From positions 62,001 to 126,000 of the forward strand of contig JAEWCL010000004.1 in NCBI GenBank assembly GCA_023390655.1: a stretch of 64,000 nucleotides of DNA. Direction: 5' to 3'. The stretch is from Bacillota bacterium (lineage in GTDB: Bacteria > Bacillota > Clostridia > Christensenellales > CAG-138). Of the stretch, positions 53,104 to 61,937 are shown piece by piece (position 1 is the first letter of the stretch; every line of letters starts with the position of its first letter). The position numbers and the translations under genes are program-made. Below the pieces are notes generated by a model, which made no database searches, was not told where the DNA came from, and saw only the letters and a list, made by a program, of their open reading frames with translations.

Positions 53104-53579
53104 CCCTGCGGGGCGCTGTCCGTATCACAAGTGCTGCTTGCGGCGTTTGCTGCGGAGGAAGCGCTGCTTTGTGATTCCTGCTGACAGGAAGCCCGCTTGA
53201 TCAGCCGGTCCACTTCGCGCAGGGTTTCGGGTACCATTTCGATAATGCGGTCCAAGGTGCAGCTGTAGTTTGCGGGCAATACATGCACCACGCCGTCTGT
53301 AATGGCCAAAAATGCCATTGGCGTCAGGTTCAATCCGCCTACGGAAGTACCTGCAAACGGAAAACGTCCGTCCTCCTGTTCCACAGGCTCCCTTCTGCCG
53401 TTCTTGGCCGCCGCATATTCGCCGCCGCCGGAGAGGAACCCAAGGCATACGCGGGAAACCGGAATAATGACGGTATCGCTCCCCGTCATGACGGGATCGC
53501 CGACGATGGTGTTAACGTCCACCATTTCCTTGAGCTGTTCCATCGTGGTCTTCATGATGTTTTCGATAGGATGCGCCAT
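53100..53579 (-). CDS. ytfJ: Sporulation protein YtfJ (GerW family)
   Basis: A 159-residue protein of the GerW family, required for normal spore germination in Bacillus. It opens MAHPIENIMKTTMEQLKEMV and has the family block IIPVSRVCLGFLSGGGEY with GGLNLTPMAFL. It overlaps both neighbours (28 bp upstream, 4 bp downstream). Its presence suggests, but does not prove, an endospore former. Confidence 0.9.
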   Translation of the reverse strand: MAHPIENIMKTTMEQLKEMVDVNTIVGDPVMTGSDTVIIPVSRVCLGFLSGGGEYAAAKNGRREPVEQEDGRFPFAGTSVGGLNLTPMAFLAITDGVVHVLPANYSCTLDRIIEMVPETLREVDRLIKRASCQQESQSSASSAANAASSTCDTDSAPQG

Positions 53580-54274
53580 ACTATTGCTTGCCCCTTTCTG
53601 TTCTTCAAATGCCATATAAGGATGGCGCTAATAATATGGACGGGCGGGCAACAGGCTATGCCTTCCAAATTTAGCCGAAAATTGTCTTTTGCAAAATCCG
53701 GGCGCACATCAAGGCGAAGCGGCGCATCGCGTTTTTCCGCCCCCGCATAGGCATACGACGCCTGCAGGAAGGAAAGAAGCAGCCCCGTAAACAACACGGT
53801 CAGAAACGCATCATCCCGTATGCCAAGTTCGCCGCGGATTTCCAGCTTTTTGATGTTGATATGCCGCCAAATCTTCGCAAACGGCAGTCCCATGCGCCCT
53901 TCCTTGGGCTTTTCCTTTCTGGCCTGCCCCGGCTTCCACAGCACACGGGGCGGTTCTTTCCCTTGGTATAACAGCACCGTAAGCGGCGGTTCCTCATACA
54001 GATTGGCGCGCAACCGGTAATGGAGCTTAATGAGTCCCCGAAAAAAGCGCACATCCACATCCGCCTGCGCGCCGCGCGGCATGGTAAGAGCGGCCGAGAG
54101 CGTAAGCTCTACCGGCCACCACAGCGCCGCAACGATCAGCGCGGCGAAAAAAAGCAGAACAATCACTGCCGGATGCAAGGGCCACCCCCTCCCTCTCTCT
54201 CTTTTCAATTGCTTCTTAAGCTGCGGCACATAAAAAGAGACATGCTTTAGCATGCCCCTTTTCTGAAAAATCAT
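53552..54274 (-). CDS. DUF2953 domain protein
   Basis: A 240-residue protein with one N-terminal transmembrane helix (AVIVLLFFAALIVAALWW), a middle domain with R.NLYEEPPL.VLLY and a second hydrophobic segment near residue 165. This is the DUF2953 layout usually adjacent to ytfJ in Firmicutes. The start is uncertain: ATG at 54274 or 54253. A short hairpin followed by CTCTTTTT lies across the second start and might be the terminator of the upstream PBP gene. Confidence 0.8.
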   Translation of the reverse strand: MIFQKRGMLKHVSFYVPQLKKQLKRERGRGWPLHPAVIVLLFFAALIVAALWWPVELTLSAALTMPRGAQADVDVRFFRGLIKLHYRLRANLYEEPPLTVLLYQGKEPPRVLWKPGQARKEKPKEGRMGLPFAKIWRHINIKKLEIRGELGIRDDAFLTVLFTGLLLSFLQASYAYAGAEKRDAPLRLDVRPDFAKDNFRLNLEGIACCPPVHIISAILIWHLKNRKGQAIVWRILSKTS

Positions 54275-54303
54275 GAGAGAACCGGTAAATTCTTGAAGGA
54301 ATT

Positions 54304-55815
54304 TTAATACCCTAGGTCAATCGCCTTTTGCAGTACCTTCGCCGCGATGGGCGCGGCGTACCTGCCGCCGCTGCCGCCTTTTTCAAGAACGACGCAGATA
54401 GCAAGCGGATGCGCCTCCTCCTCCACAAAGCCGATAAACCAGGCATTTGCCGCGGCTTCGCCTGAGGATACTTCTGCGGTACCGGTTTTGCCCGCCACCG
54501 TTACGCCGGATACCTTGGCGCGCGTACCCGTGCCGCCCTTGACGGTTTCCACCATGAAAGCTTTGAGGAGTTCCGCTTCCGCGGCGGTCATCGCCTTCCG
54601 TTCCGTCTTTGTCACCATCTGATGGGTGGGGATGCCCAGCGCCGTCTTCACCTCTTTTAAAAGCTTGGGCTGCACCATAATGCCGTCGTTTGCGACAGAG
54701 GCCGCAAGCATGCACATGTGGAGCGGCGTTTCCAAATCCGTGTACTGCCCCACGCCGGACCACGCAAGGTCAACGTCCGTCTTCGCCTTTTCAAAGCTTC
54801 CTGTGGCGGTCACCATATCGTCAAACAAAAAATCTTCCCCGATGCCAACCTCTTTTGCAACGCGCGCAAGGCGCTCCGCGCCAAGCTCCATCGCCAGCTG
54901 TGCAAACACATGGTTGCAGGATTTTGCGAACGCCGTCTTAAGCGTAAGCTCGCCGTGGTATTCCTCGTTATAGTCGCGCACCACGCGATAGCCCTTTAGC
55001 ATGCCCGCCTTGTCTTCCGCATTTTCCTGACCGGATTCCGTCTGCCCGCTTTCATCGAGCGCCAGATGGACATTGGGCAGGTATTTTCCTGTCTTTTCCT
55101 CAAAGGCAAGCGGCCCATCGCAGGTAAAGGTGCGTTCCGTGACGCCCGGAAGGTACCGGATTGCGGCAAGCGCCGTTACCACCTTGAATACGGACCCCGG
55201 CGTATACCGGCCGGAGGTGACGCGGTTGACCATGGCGCTTTCATCGAGCGCCCGCTCGCCGTTTAAATACTCCTGCACATACTTAGGGTCAAATGTGGGC
55301 TGGCTGACGGAGGCTAAAATCTCGCCTGTTTGATAATTCATCACCACCACCGCACCCCGGCGGTCGTCCATGGCGGCATAGGCGGCGTCAGAAAGCCTCG
55401 CGTCAATGGTCAGCGCAACGTCGGACCCCATCATGGGTTTCCCGGAAAATGCCGCCGTAACGCGCTCCGCAATGCTTTGGTCAAAGCCCAGCAGGTATTT
55501 GGAAAAAAAGTTTTCCGCGCCGAACGTCTGCCCGTAATTGTCACCTACCACATGGGAGGTGGCGCGCCTGATGGAACTGTCGTCAATATATACCCTGTCG
55601 CCATCGGCATTGGTTGTCGCGAGCACCTTGCCGTTGCGATCGAGAATGTCGCCTGCAATCACATTGTTTTTCTGGGCATTGAGCCGGGTGTTGTACGGGC
55701 TTGAAAACCAGCGCGTGCCGTACTGGTTCACCGTGTATACGAGATAGATGCTCAGTACCACGAACATGGCACAAAACGCAATCAGCAGCCCCTTGATGTT
55801 GTTTCTGGTATTCAC
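54304..55815 (-). CDS. Class B penicillin-binding protein (PbpA/PBP2-like transpeptidase)
   Basis: A 503-residue cross-linking transpeptidase. An N-terminal membrane helix (about 8-28) is followed by a short dimerisation region and the transpeptidase domain with Ser208/Lys211 in TPGSVFK, SCN in AKSCNHV and KTGT in VAGKTGTAE. No PASTA domains. It starts with GTG at 55815 behind GGGAGGG. It is 40 bp after the FtsW/RodA gene, its obligate glycosyltransferase partner. Confidence 0.93.
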   Translation of the reverse strand: MNTRNNIKGLLIAFCAMFVVLSIYLVYTVNQYGTRWFSSPYNTRLNAQKNNVIAGDILDRNGKVLATTNADGDRVYIDDSSIRRATSHVVGDNYGQTFGAENFFSKYLLGFDQSIAERVTAAFSGKPMMGSDVALTIDARLSDAAYAAMDDRRGAVVVMNYQTGEILASVSQPTFDPKYVQEYLNGERALDESAMVNRVTSGRYTPGSVFKVVTALAAIRYLPGVTERTFTCDGPLAFEEKTGKYLPNVHLALDESGQTESGQENAEDKAGMLKGYRVVRDYNEEYHGELTLKTAFAKSCNHVFAQLAMELGAERLARVAKEVGIGEDFLFDDMVTATGSFEKAKTDVDLAWSGVGQYTDLETPLHMCMLAASVANDGIMVQPKLLKEVKTALGIPTHQMVTKTERKAMTAAEAELLKAFMVETVKGGTGTRAKVSGVTVAGKTGTAEVSSGEAAANAWFIGFVEEEAHPLAICVVLEKGGSGGRYAAPIAAKVLQKAIDLGY

Positions 55816-55855
55816 GTGAGCATCCCTCCCTTCCCGCGGTATTTTCTGATGCCGA

Positions 55856-57100
55856 TCATGCCGCCATTTCCTTGAGCGCGCGCTCAAGCGTTTCCCCGCC
55901 CTGTATGGCAACACCCTCCAGGATGCCTAAGAGCATCATGCTGGCGATCATGGAGCTGCCCCCATAGCTGACAAACGGCAGCGTGATGCCGGTAAGCGGG
56001 ATCAGCTTAATCACGCCCCCAATAATGATAAAGCTTTGCAGCGTAATGAACGCCGTGCAGCCAAACGCCACAAGCATGGTGAACCGGTCCGGCGCGTTGA
56101 GCGCAATGAGCGCCCCGCGTACGATAAACACCAGGTAAAACGCGATGATGCATACGCCGAATATCACGCCGAATTCTTCACAGATGACGGCAAAAATATA
56201 GTCCGTGTGATACGCGGGGATCAGCTTTGGCGAGCCGCGCGTCAGCCCCATGCCCCAAAGCCCGCCGCTTGCGATCGCCATCAGCCCCTGCGCGATCTGG
56301 TAGCCATTGCCGGAATAGGTGGCCCACGGGTTTTTCCAGATGGCAACGCGCACGCGCACGTGGTCAAACAGGTAATAGCTTGCGACAGCACCCACGCTGC
56401 CGCCCGCAAGCCCCATCAACGTAAGGGCCTTATTCCCCGTTGCGGCGTAAAATACGATGAGCGACGCCAATGCGATGAGTACCGCAGCACCCAAATCGCG
56501 CTCAATGACGAGCAGCCCCACCACCGCCACCACGTATAGAAGCAGCGGCCAGATGCCCCTGACCTCACGCGAGCTTGCAAGCCAGTGCGCAAGCACGAAT
56601 ACGGTGGCGACCTTCACAAACTCCGACGGCTGGAAGTTTTGCCCGCCGATGGTAATCCAGTTTTTTGCGCCGTATACTTCATCCCCGATAACGAACAATA
56701 CGGCAAGTATGCCGATTGCCCCCGCCATCAGCAGCCAGTTGATGCGGCGAAAAAAGTTTGGAAACCGCATGAAGAGGATCGCGAGTACCATCGCAAGCAT
56801 GCCCACGCCAAACCACATGATCTGCTTGAACGCGATATCCGGATCGATCCGGTACTGGACGATGAGCCCAATCGCAACAAGCACGTTTGCAATGATAAGC
56901 AGGTACCGGTCCACATGCCGGAAGATGAAGGTAAGCGCAATATACTGAAACAGCAGCAGCCCTACGAGGATGCCGCCGAAGATAAAGGCGTTGAAGTCAA
57001 GCGCCGCGTCGCGGAACGCAAGCAGACAGAACGCGCTCAATTCAAACAGGATGATAATTGTCAGTAAGCCTGCCGCGCTCACATGTTTCCATCTATGCAT
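55856..57100 (-). CDS. FtsW/RodA/SpoVE peptidoglycan glycosyltransferase
   Basis: A 414-residue SEDS polymerase with about ten transmembrane helices. It has GAKNWITIGGQNFQPSE, the conserved loop bearing the catalytic Asp downstream in FAVICEEFG, and LPFVSYGGSS near the end. It pairs with the class B PBP. The start at 57100 overlaps the FHA gene by 8 bp. Confidence 0.94.
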   Translation of the reverse strand: MHRWKHVSAAGLLTIIILFELSAFCLLAFRDAALDFNAFIFGGILVGLLLFQYIALTFIFRHVDRYLLIIANVLVAIGLIVQYRIDPDIAFKQIMWFGVGMLAMVLAILFMRFPNFFRRINWLLMAGAIGILAVLFVIGDEVYGAKNWITIGGQNFQPSEFVKVATVFVLAHWLASSREVRGIWPLLLYVVAVVGLLVIERDLGAAVLIALASLIVFYAATGNKALTLMGLAGGSVGAVASYYLFDHVRVRVAIWKNPWATYSGNGYQIAQGLMAIASGGLWGMGLTRGSPKLIPAYHTDYIFAVICEEFGVIFGVCIIAFYLVFIVRGALIALNAPDRFTMLVAFGCTAFITLQSFIIIGGVIKLIPLTGITLPFVSYGGSSMIASMMLLGILEGVAIQGGETLERALKEMAA

Positions 57101-57566
57101 CCGCTTCTTCCTCCTCCTCTCCGGCGAGATGGAGCACCACCACAAGCTCACCCAGCTCCAGGGTGTCGCCCGTGTATAAAAGCTCGTCCTTCTTTTTGAC
57201 GATGCGCTCGCCGTTTAAGAGTACTCCTACGCTCGATCCGTAATCCGCAAGATAGAGCCCATCCTTTTTTTCAAACAAAAACGCATGCACGGGTGCAAGC
57301 GTATTCAACTGCACACTGATGTCGCACCGCTTGGCACGGCCAATGGTATTTTCCCGTTTGAGCGGATATTTGGTACCACTCAATTCTTCGGGAGAAACCA
57401 CCTCCAAGTAGCCTGGGGAAACGCTTCGCACCTTCTGCTTGATCTGCTGCACGGTCCTAAATTCCTTGACGGAGTGCTGCACCAGACGCAGCAGGATATA
57501 AAGAATGAGGATCAGGAAAAAATAGCGCATGCCCACTGCCACAATATCGTATGCGTTTTCATACAT
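57093..57566 (-). CDS. Membrane-anchored FHA-domain protein
   Basis: A 157-residue protein: one N-terminal membrane helix (YFFLILILYILLRLV), then a forkhead-associated domain with TIGRAKRCDI, LAPVHAFL and the ADYGSSVGVLLNG turn; it ends in an acidic tail. FHA domains bind phosphothreonine, so it may link a Ser/Thr kinase to cell-wall synthesis. It heads the FHA-SEDS-PBP operon, an arrangement best known from actinobacteria. Confidence 0.88.
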   Translation of the reverse strand: MYENAYDIVAVGMRYFFLILILYILLRLVQHSVKEFRTVQQIKQKVRSVSPGYLEVVSPEELSGTKYPLKRENTIGRAKRCDISVQLNTLAPVHAFLFEKKDGLYLADYGSSVGVLLNGERIVKKKDELLYTGDTLELGELVVVLHLAGEEEEEADA

Positions 57567-57720
57567 TGGTTTCCCGTCCCCCTTTCCACAGTATCTGTAA
57601 GCCTCTTACACAAAGCAGACGATTTCATCAAAATCATACCACAAAGCCGCGCATGAAGACATGGCGGCTTTATGAATTTTCTTGTATGAAATTGGAAGAT
57701 ATCCGGTTTTAAGGGCTGGC

Positions 57721-59751
57721 TCAGCGGGCGTTACTCCGCCGTTTCGGCAGCAGACGCAGGGCGTTCAATACGCAGATGAGCGTGGTGCCCACATCCGCAA
57801 ACACTGCCATCCACATGTTGGCAATGCCGACCGCGCCAAGGATCATCACAAGGATTTTAATGCCAATCGCAAATGCGATATTCATTTTTGCAATGGACAT
57901 GGTGCTGCGGCTCACCGCAATGGCGTCCGGCACCGCGCGCAGCTCCGGCGTCAGCAATACGACGTCCGCCGCTTCCACCGCCATATCCGTACCCGTTCCG
58001 CCGATCGCCATGCCGATATCCGCGCCCATGAGCACAGGAGCATCGTTGATGCCGTCTCCAACAAACAGGACGTTGCCATGTTCGTTCCGGATCTCCTGCA
58101 TGCGGCTGAGCTTGTTTTCCGGCAGCAGCTTGTAGGAGACGCCTTTGACGCCCGTAGCGTTTGCAATTTCTTCCGCAGGCGCCTGTGCGTCGCCTGTTAG
58201 GATCGCGGTATAGCCAACCAGAGCGTTGAGCATGCCGATCGCTTCCTTTGCGTCGGCTTTTAATTCGTCCGCAATGAGAACCGCGCCCGCATAGCTATCC
58301 TCTACCGCAAGATACGCAACCGTGCCGGAAAGTTCCTGCGGCACTTTTACGCCTTGCTCCATAAGCAGACGCATATTGCCGATAAGCACCCGTTTGCCGG
58401 ATACTGCGGCGATTACGCCGCGGCCTGCAACCTCCTGTACCTCTTCTGCCGGTACATAGTCCCCTGCTGCCGTGCGGATGGCGCTTGCGACCGGGTGGGG
58501 GCTGAAGTGTTCCGCGGAAGCGGCAAGCCTTAATAGTTCTTCTTCCGTAAATCCGTCTGCGGGCAGCACCTCTCTCACCTTGAATACGCCGTGAGTCAGC
58601 GTGCCTGTTTTATCAAACACGGCGGATTGGACGTTTGCAAGCTGCTCCATGCGGTTTGCGCCTTTAAAAAGCACCCCGCGCGAGGAGGCGTTTGCTAAGC
58701 CCGCAAAGAATGTAAGCGGTACGCTGATGACAAGCGCGCAGGGGCAGGAAATAACAAGGAAGATCAATGCCCTGTGCACCCACTCCGAAAACGGTCCCGC
58801 GCCAGCAAGCGGCGGAATCACCGCAAGCAGCGCCGCGATGCCGACGACAATGGGCGTGTATACGCGCGCAAACCGCGTGATGAAATTCTCCAGCTTGGGC
58901 TTTCCCTTTGCCGCATCTTCCACCGCACGCAACACACGGCTGACGGCGGACTCCGCGGCGGGGCGCGTCACCCGAACAGTGATCGGCCCTGTCTGGTTGA
59001 TGCCGCCCGCCATCACCTCGCGGCCTACGCGCACACGCACCGGAACCGATTCGCCGGTGAGCGCGCTAAAATCCACCAGGCTTTCGCCCGCATACACTTC
59101 GCCGTCGAGCGGGATACGCTCGCCGGGGTTGACAAGCACCAGTTCGCCGATCTGCACTTCGGCAGGGTCGATGACCGCAAACGCGCCGTCGCGCGCAACG
59201 CGCGCGGTATCCGGCCTTAGCCCGACCGCGGCGCGGATGCTCCGGCGGGAACGGCCCACCGCCATATCCTGAAAATATTCGCCCACGCGGTAAAACAACA
59301 TCACGGCGACAGCCTCGTCATAATCGCCCAGGATCAAAGCGCCAATCGTCGCAACGCCCATCAAAAAGCTTTCGCCAAACACCTGCCCGCGCAGGATATC
59401 TTTGCCCGCCTGTAACAGCACCGGCGCGCCAAGCAGCGCATAGGCCGCAAGGTTCAGCAGGAGGTGGACTATCCCTTCCGTAAAGAACGCGCCCACAAAC
59501 AGCACCGCGCCAACCGCGATAGGCAGCCACAGCTTCCACGGTTCTTCCGCTTCCGCCCCATGTTCATGGCTGTGCCCGCAGCTTGCGCAGGAGGCGCAGC
59601 AGCCGTCCTCTTCCTCCGCATGCGTGTGGTCATGGCTGTGCGCATGTCCGTCTTCCCTTACTGCACAGGCGCCGCCGCATTCCTGAGCGTCTTTCATCCA
59701 TTCCTCTTCCATACCGTGTACTGTGTTCCGTTCAACCTCTGCGCCGTTCAT
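57721..59751 (-). CDS. Heavy-metal P1B-type ATPase (Cd/Zn/Pb exporter, ZntA/CadA-like)
   Basis: A 676-residue efflux ATPase. A metal-binding N-terminus rich in His and Cys (HAHSHDHTHAEE, CCASCASCGHSHEHG) replaces the usual HMA domain. Then come membrane helices with the CPC motif in SCPCALVIS, phosphorylation site DKTGTLTHG, the HP locus (PHPVASAI) and hinge GDGINDAPVL. A Zn/Cd preference is inferred from CPC context and the ArsR partner. It overlaps the regulator by 4 bp. Confidence 0.94.
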   Translation of the reverse strand: MNGAEVERNTVHGMEEEWMKDAQECGGACAVREDGHAHSHDHTHAEEEDGCCASCASCGHSHEHGAEAEEPWKLWLPIAVGAVLFVGAFFTEGIVHLLLNLAAYALLGAPVLLQAGKDILRGQVFGESFLMGVATIGALILGDYDEAVAVMLFYRVGEYFQDMAVGRSRRSIRAAVGLRPDTARVARDGAFAVIDPAEVQIGELVLVNPGERIPLDGEVYAGESLVDFSALTGESVPVRVRVGREVMAGGINQTGPITVRVTRPAAESAVSRVLRAVEDAAKGKPKLENFITRFARVYTPIVVGIAALLAVIPPLAGAGPFSEWVHRALIFLVISCPCALVISVPLTFFAGLANASSRGVLFKGANRMEQLANVQSAVFDKTGTLTHGVFKVREVLPADGFTEEELLRLAASAEHFSPHPVASAIRTAAGDYVPAEEVQEVAGRGVIAAVSGKRVLIGNMRLLMEQGVKVPQELSGTVAYLAVEDSYAGAVLIADELKADAKEAIGMLNALVGYTAILTGDAQAPAEEIANATGVKGVSYKLLPENKLSRMQEIRNEHGNVLFVGDGINDAPVLMGADIGMAIGGTGTDMAVEAADVVLLTPELRAVPDAIAVSRSTMSIAKMNIAFAIGIKILVMILGAVGIANMWMAVFADVGTTLICVLNALRLLPKRRSNAR

Positions 59752-60167
59752 TGCTGCGCCTCCTCTTCAAACTTTTGAAACTGGCAAACCTTACATGGGA
59801 TGAGGTTTCCGCTTGTGATGTCATGCAGCAGGTGCCTCACCATATGTCCGGTACGGGTATCACTGATGGAATAGACGGCGCGCTTGCCGGTCTTTTTAAA
59901 GCGCACCACGCCGCATTGCCTTAGCGTTCGCAGATGGTGGGAGACGGCAGGCTGACTCATGCCAAGAATATCCGCCATTTCGCACACGCACATATCCTCC
60001 AGGGCAAGCATGGATAAAAGCCTGACGCGCGTAGAGTCGCTCAGCTGCTGAAAAATCTCCGCTGCATCCACCGCCGCGTCTTCATCCGGAATATTGTCCA
60101 GAATAAAGCGCTCATGTGCCGCATCAATATGCTCTGTCTGGCAGACGGGAAAAGTCCGTTTCTCCAT
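59748..60167 (-). CDS. ArsR/SmtB-family metal-responsive repressor
   Basis: A 139-residue winged-helix repressor. The MCVCEMADILG stretch at the start of the recognition region matches the Cys-x-Cys metal site of CadC/ArsR sensors, SQPAVSHHLRTLRQCG is the DNA-binding helix pair, and a C-terminal CKVC may add ligands. It represses its own operon through the palindrome overlapping its promoter. GGAGGGAAACC precedes the ATG. Confidence 0.92.
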   Translation of the reverse strand: MEKRTFPVCQTEHIDAAHERFILDNIPDEDAAVDAAEIFQQLSDSTRVRLLSMLALEDMCVCEMADILGMSQPAVSHHLRTLRQCGVVRFKKTGKRAVYSISDTRTGHMVRHLLHDITSGNLIPCKVCQFQKFEEEAQQ

Positions 60168-60191
60168 GGTTTCCCTCCATCATTCTATCAA

Positions 60192-60221
60192 CATATAAAC
60201 ATATAAGCGATTGTTTATATG
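60192..60221. promoter_or_regulatory. ArsR-type operator
   Basis: CATATAAAC (60192-60200) and GTTTATATG (60213-60221) are perfect 9-bp arms separated by 12 bp, covering the transcription start of the metal-efflux operon. Confidence 0.7.
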
Positions 60222-60222
60222 T

Positions 60223-60251
60223 ATTATATACCCTTGCGTATCCAATTGCAA
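60223..60251 (-). promoter_or_regulatory. Promoter of the arsR/P-type ATPase operon
   Basis: On the minus strand TTGCAA (60246-60251), exactly 17 bp, and a perfect TATAAT (60223-60228). The start would be near 60216, inside the operator palindrome. Confidence 0.75.
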
Positions 60252-60273
60252 CTCATCCGCTTGGATTTTATAG

Positions 60274-60299
60274 CATAAAAAAGCCGCCCAAGGGCGGCT
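60274..60299 (-). terminator. Intrinsic terminator after rluD
   Basis: In the minus-strand RNA a GCCGCC/GGCGGC stem with a 4-nt loop is followed by TTTTTTAT, 20 bp after the rluD stop. Confidence 0.85.
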
Positions 60300-60321
60300 A
60301 ACAGCATCATACTATTAGATC

Positions 60322-61284
60322 TCAGCTCAACGCTTCCCAATCCGGCACATCCTCACAGCCTGCACGGCGGAGCGCATCAAGAAAGGTCTGTGGCGGCGGC
60401 GCAAAAAAGCGCATCTCCTCTCCCGTGCGCGGATGCTTGAGCGTCAGGCGGTAAGCGTGGAGCGCCTGCCCGGAAAGATTCAGCTTTGGCTTTGCGGTGC
60501 CGTAGGCCGGATCCCCTGCGACGGGATGCTTAGCATGCGCCATGTGCACGCGGATCTGATGCGTGCGCCCTGTTTCAAGCGCCGCTTCAATGAGCGTAAA
60601 CTGCCCCATGCGCCTTATCACCCGCCAGTGCGTAACGGCCTCGCGGCCATTTTTGACGACGGCCATGCGCTTGCGGTCCACCGGGTGGCGGCCTACGGGC
60701 GCGTCTATGGTTCCCGCATCCTCCTTGAAATTGCCCTCTACAATGGCAAGATACTTGCGCCGCGCAGTATGCGCCTTGATCTGCGCACAAAGGCTGGCGT
60801 GCGCAAGATCATTCTTCGCCACCACCAGAAGGCCTGACGTCATTTTATCGATGCGGTGGACGATCCCCGGGCGGAGCACGCCGCCGATGCCGGAAAGGTC
60901 GTTTATGGCATAGAGAAGCGCGTTGACCAAAGTGCCGGTTTCATTGCCGGGCGCGGGATGCACCACCATCCCCTGGGGCTTATTGACCACGCAGATATCC
61001 GCATCCTGATAGATGATAGCAAGCGGGATATCCTCGGGCGCAACATCCAAAAGCTCCGGCGGTTCCATGCGCAAAAGCACGGTTTCCCCCATCCGGAGCT
61101 TATAATTCGCCTTGCGGACTTGTCCTGAAACCAGCACCGACTCTTCCTGAATCAGGCGCTGGATGCGGGCGCGGCTTTCCCCGCTCACACGGGACAAAAA
61201 CACGTCCAGCCGTTCGTCCTTCATATCCGCAATATATTCAGTTTCGAGATAGCTGTCAAACGCTTCCAAGCGGCCCTCCGGCAC
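60322..61284 (-). CDS. rluD: Pseudouridine synthase, RluD family
   Basis: A 320-residue 23S rRNA-type pseudouridine synthase. An N-terminal S4 domain (about 20-75) precedes the catalytic HRIDKMTSGLLVVAK with the essential Asp; GRTHQIRVHMAH is the conserved late motif. The GTG start at 61284 overlaps the lspA stop (TAGTG), so the pair is translationally coupled, the usual lspA-rluD arrangement. Confidence 0.94.
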   Translation of the reverse strand: MPEGRLEAFDSYLETEYIADMKDERLDVFLSRVSGESRARIQRLIQEESVLVSGQVRKANYKLRMGETVLLRMEPPELLDVAPEDIPLAIIYQDADICVVNKPQGMVVHPAPGNETGTLVNALLYAINDLSGIGGVLRPGIVHRIDKMTSGLLVVAKNDLAHASLCAQIKAHTARRKYLAIVEGNFKEDAGTIDAPVGRHPVDRKRMAVVKNGREAVTHWRVIRRMGQFTLIEAALETGRTHQIRVHMAHAKHPVAGDPAYGTAKPKLNLSGQALHAYRLTLKHPRTGEEMRFFAPPPQTFLDALRRAGCEDVPDWEALS

Positions 61285-61871
61285 TACTTCTGCCCTTCGT
61301 GCTCCTCCGTGCTCTGTTCCGGTTCCATATCTGCGGCAGTTTCGTCCGCATTTTCCTCTGCGGATTGTTCTTTCCCCGCTTCGCCCGCCTTTATAGGCTT
61401 TGCGTCAAGGCTTTCCACCACCTGCCTGCCCTTGCCGAAAAACACGTCCAGCGCAAGCAACGCCGCGCCGATAGAAACGGCGGTGTCCGCCACATTGAAT
61501 ATTGCGAAATTGATAAACGCAAATTCAAACATGTCCCGCACATAGCCCAGTACCACGCGGTCAATGAGGTTGCCCAAGGCCCCGGCGAGAATCAGCGCAA
61601 GGGTGATGCGCATGAATGTGTGCAGGCGCGGCCTGAATTTCACCAATACCCAGGCAAGCAGCAGTGCCGCAATGGAAGAAAACACGATCAATAGCCATGT
61701 GCCGCTTGAGAGCATGCCGAACGCGGCGCCCGTATTGTGCGCGCTGGTCAGGTGGAATACGCCCCCCCACAGGTGCACGCTCGTGCCAAGTGGCATCAGG
61801 TACAAATCGGTCAGATACTTTACAAGCTGGTCCAGCCCGACAACAAGCAGGACGATGATGGTTTCGAGCAT
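61284..61871 (-). CDS. lspA: Lipoprotein signal peptidase
   Basis: A 195-residue four-helix membrane aspartyl protease that cleaves prolipoproteins. Catalytic Asp104 (GNLIDRV) and Asp129 (FNVADTA) are in place. The C-terminal ~45 residues are an extra Glu/Ala-rich acidic cytoplasmic tail not needed for the fold. Confidence 0.94.
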   Translation of the reverse strand: MLETIIVLLVVGLDQLVKYLTDLYLMPLGTSVHLWGGVFHLTSAHNTGAAFGMLSSGTWLLIVFSSIAALLLAWVLVKFRPRLHTFMRITLALILAGALGNLIDRVVLGYVRDMFEFAFINFAIFNVADTAVSIGAALLALDVFFGKGRQVVESLDAKPIKAGEAGKEQSAEENADETAADMEPEQSTEEHEGQK

Positions 61872-61905
61872 ACTACCCCCGCATCACTTTGTTAAAACAA
61901 AACCC

Positions 61906-61934
61906 AGTATAGCATATAGAAGAACGCAAGGCAA
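61906..61934 (-). promoter_or_regulatory. Promoter of lspA-rluD
   Basis: On the minus strand TTGCCT (61929-61934), 17 bp, TATACT (61906-61911), with a start near 61899, about 28 nt before the lspA ATG. The -35 box lies at the 3' edge of the gap after the substrate-binding protein gene. Confidence 0.55.
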
Positions 61935-61937
61935 AGA

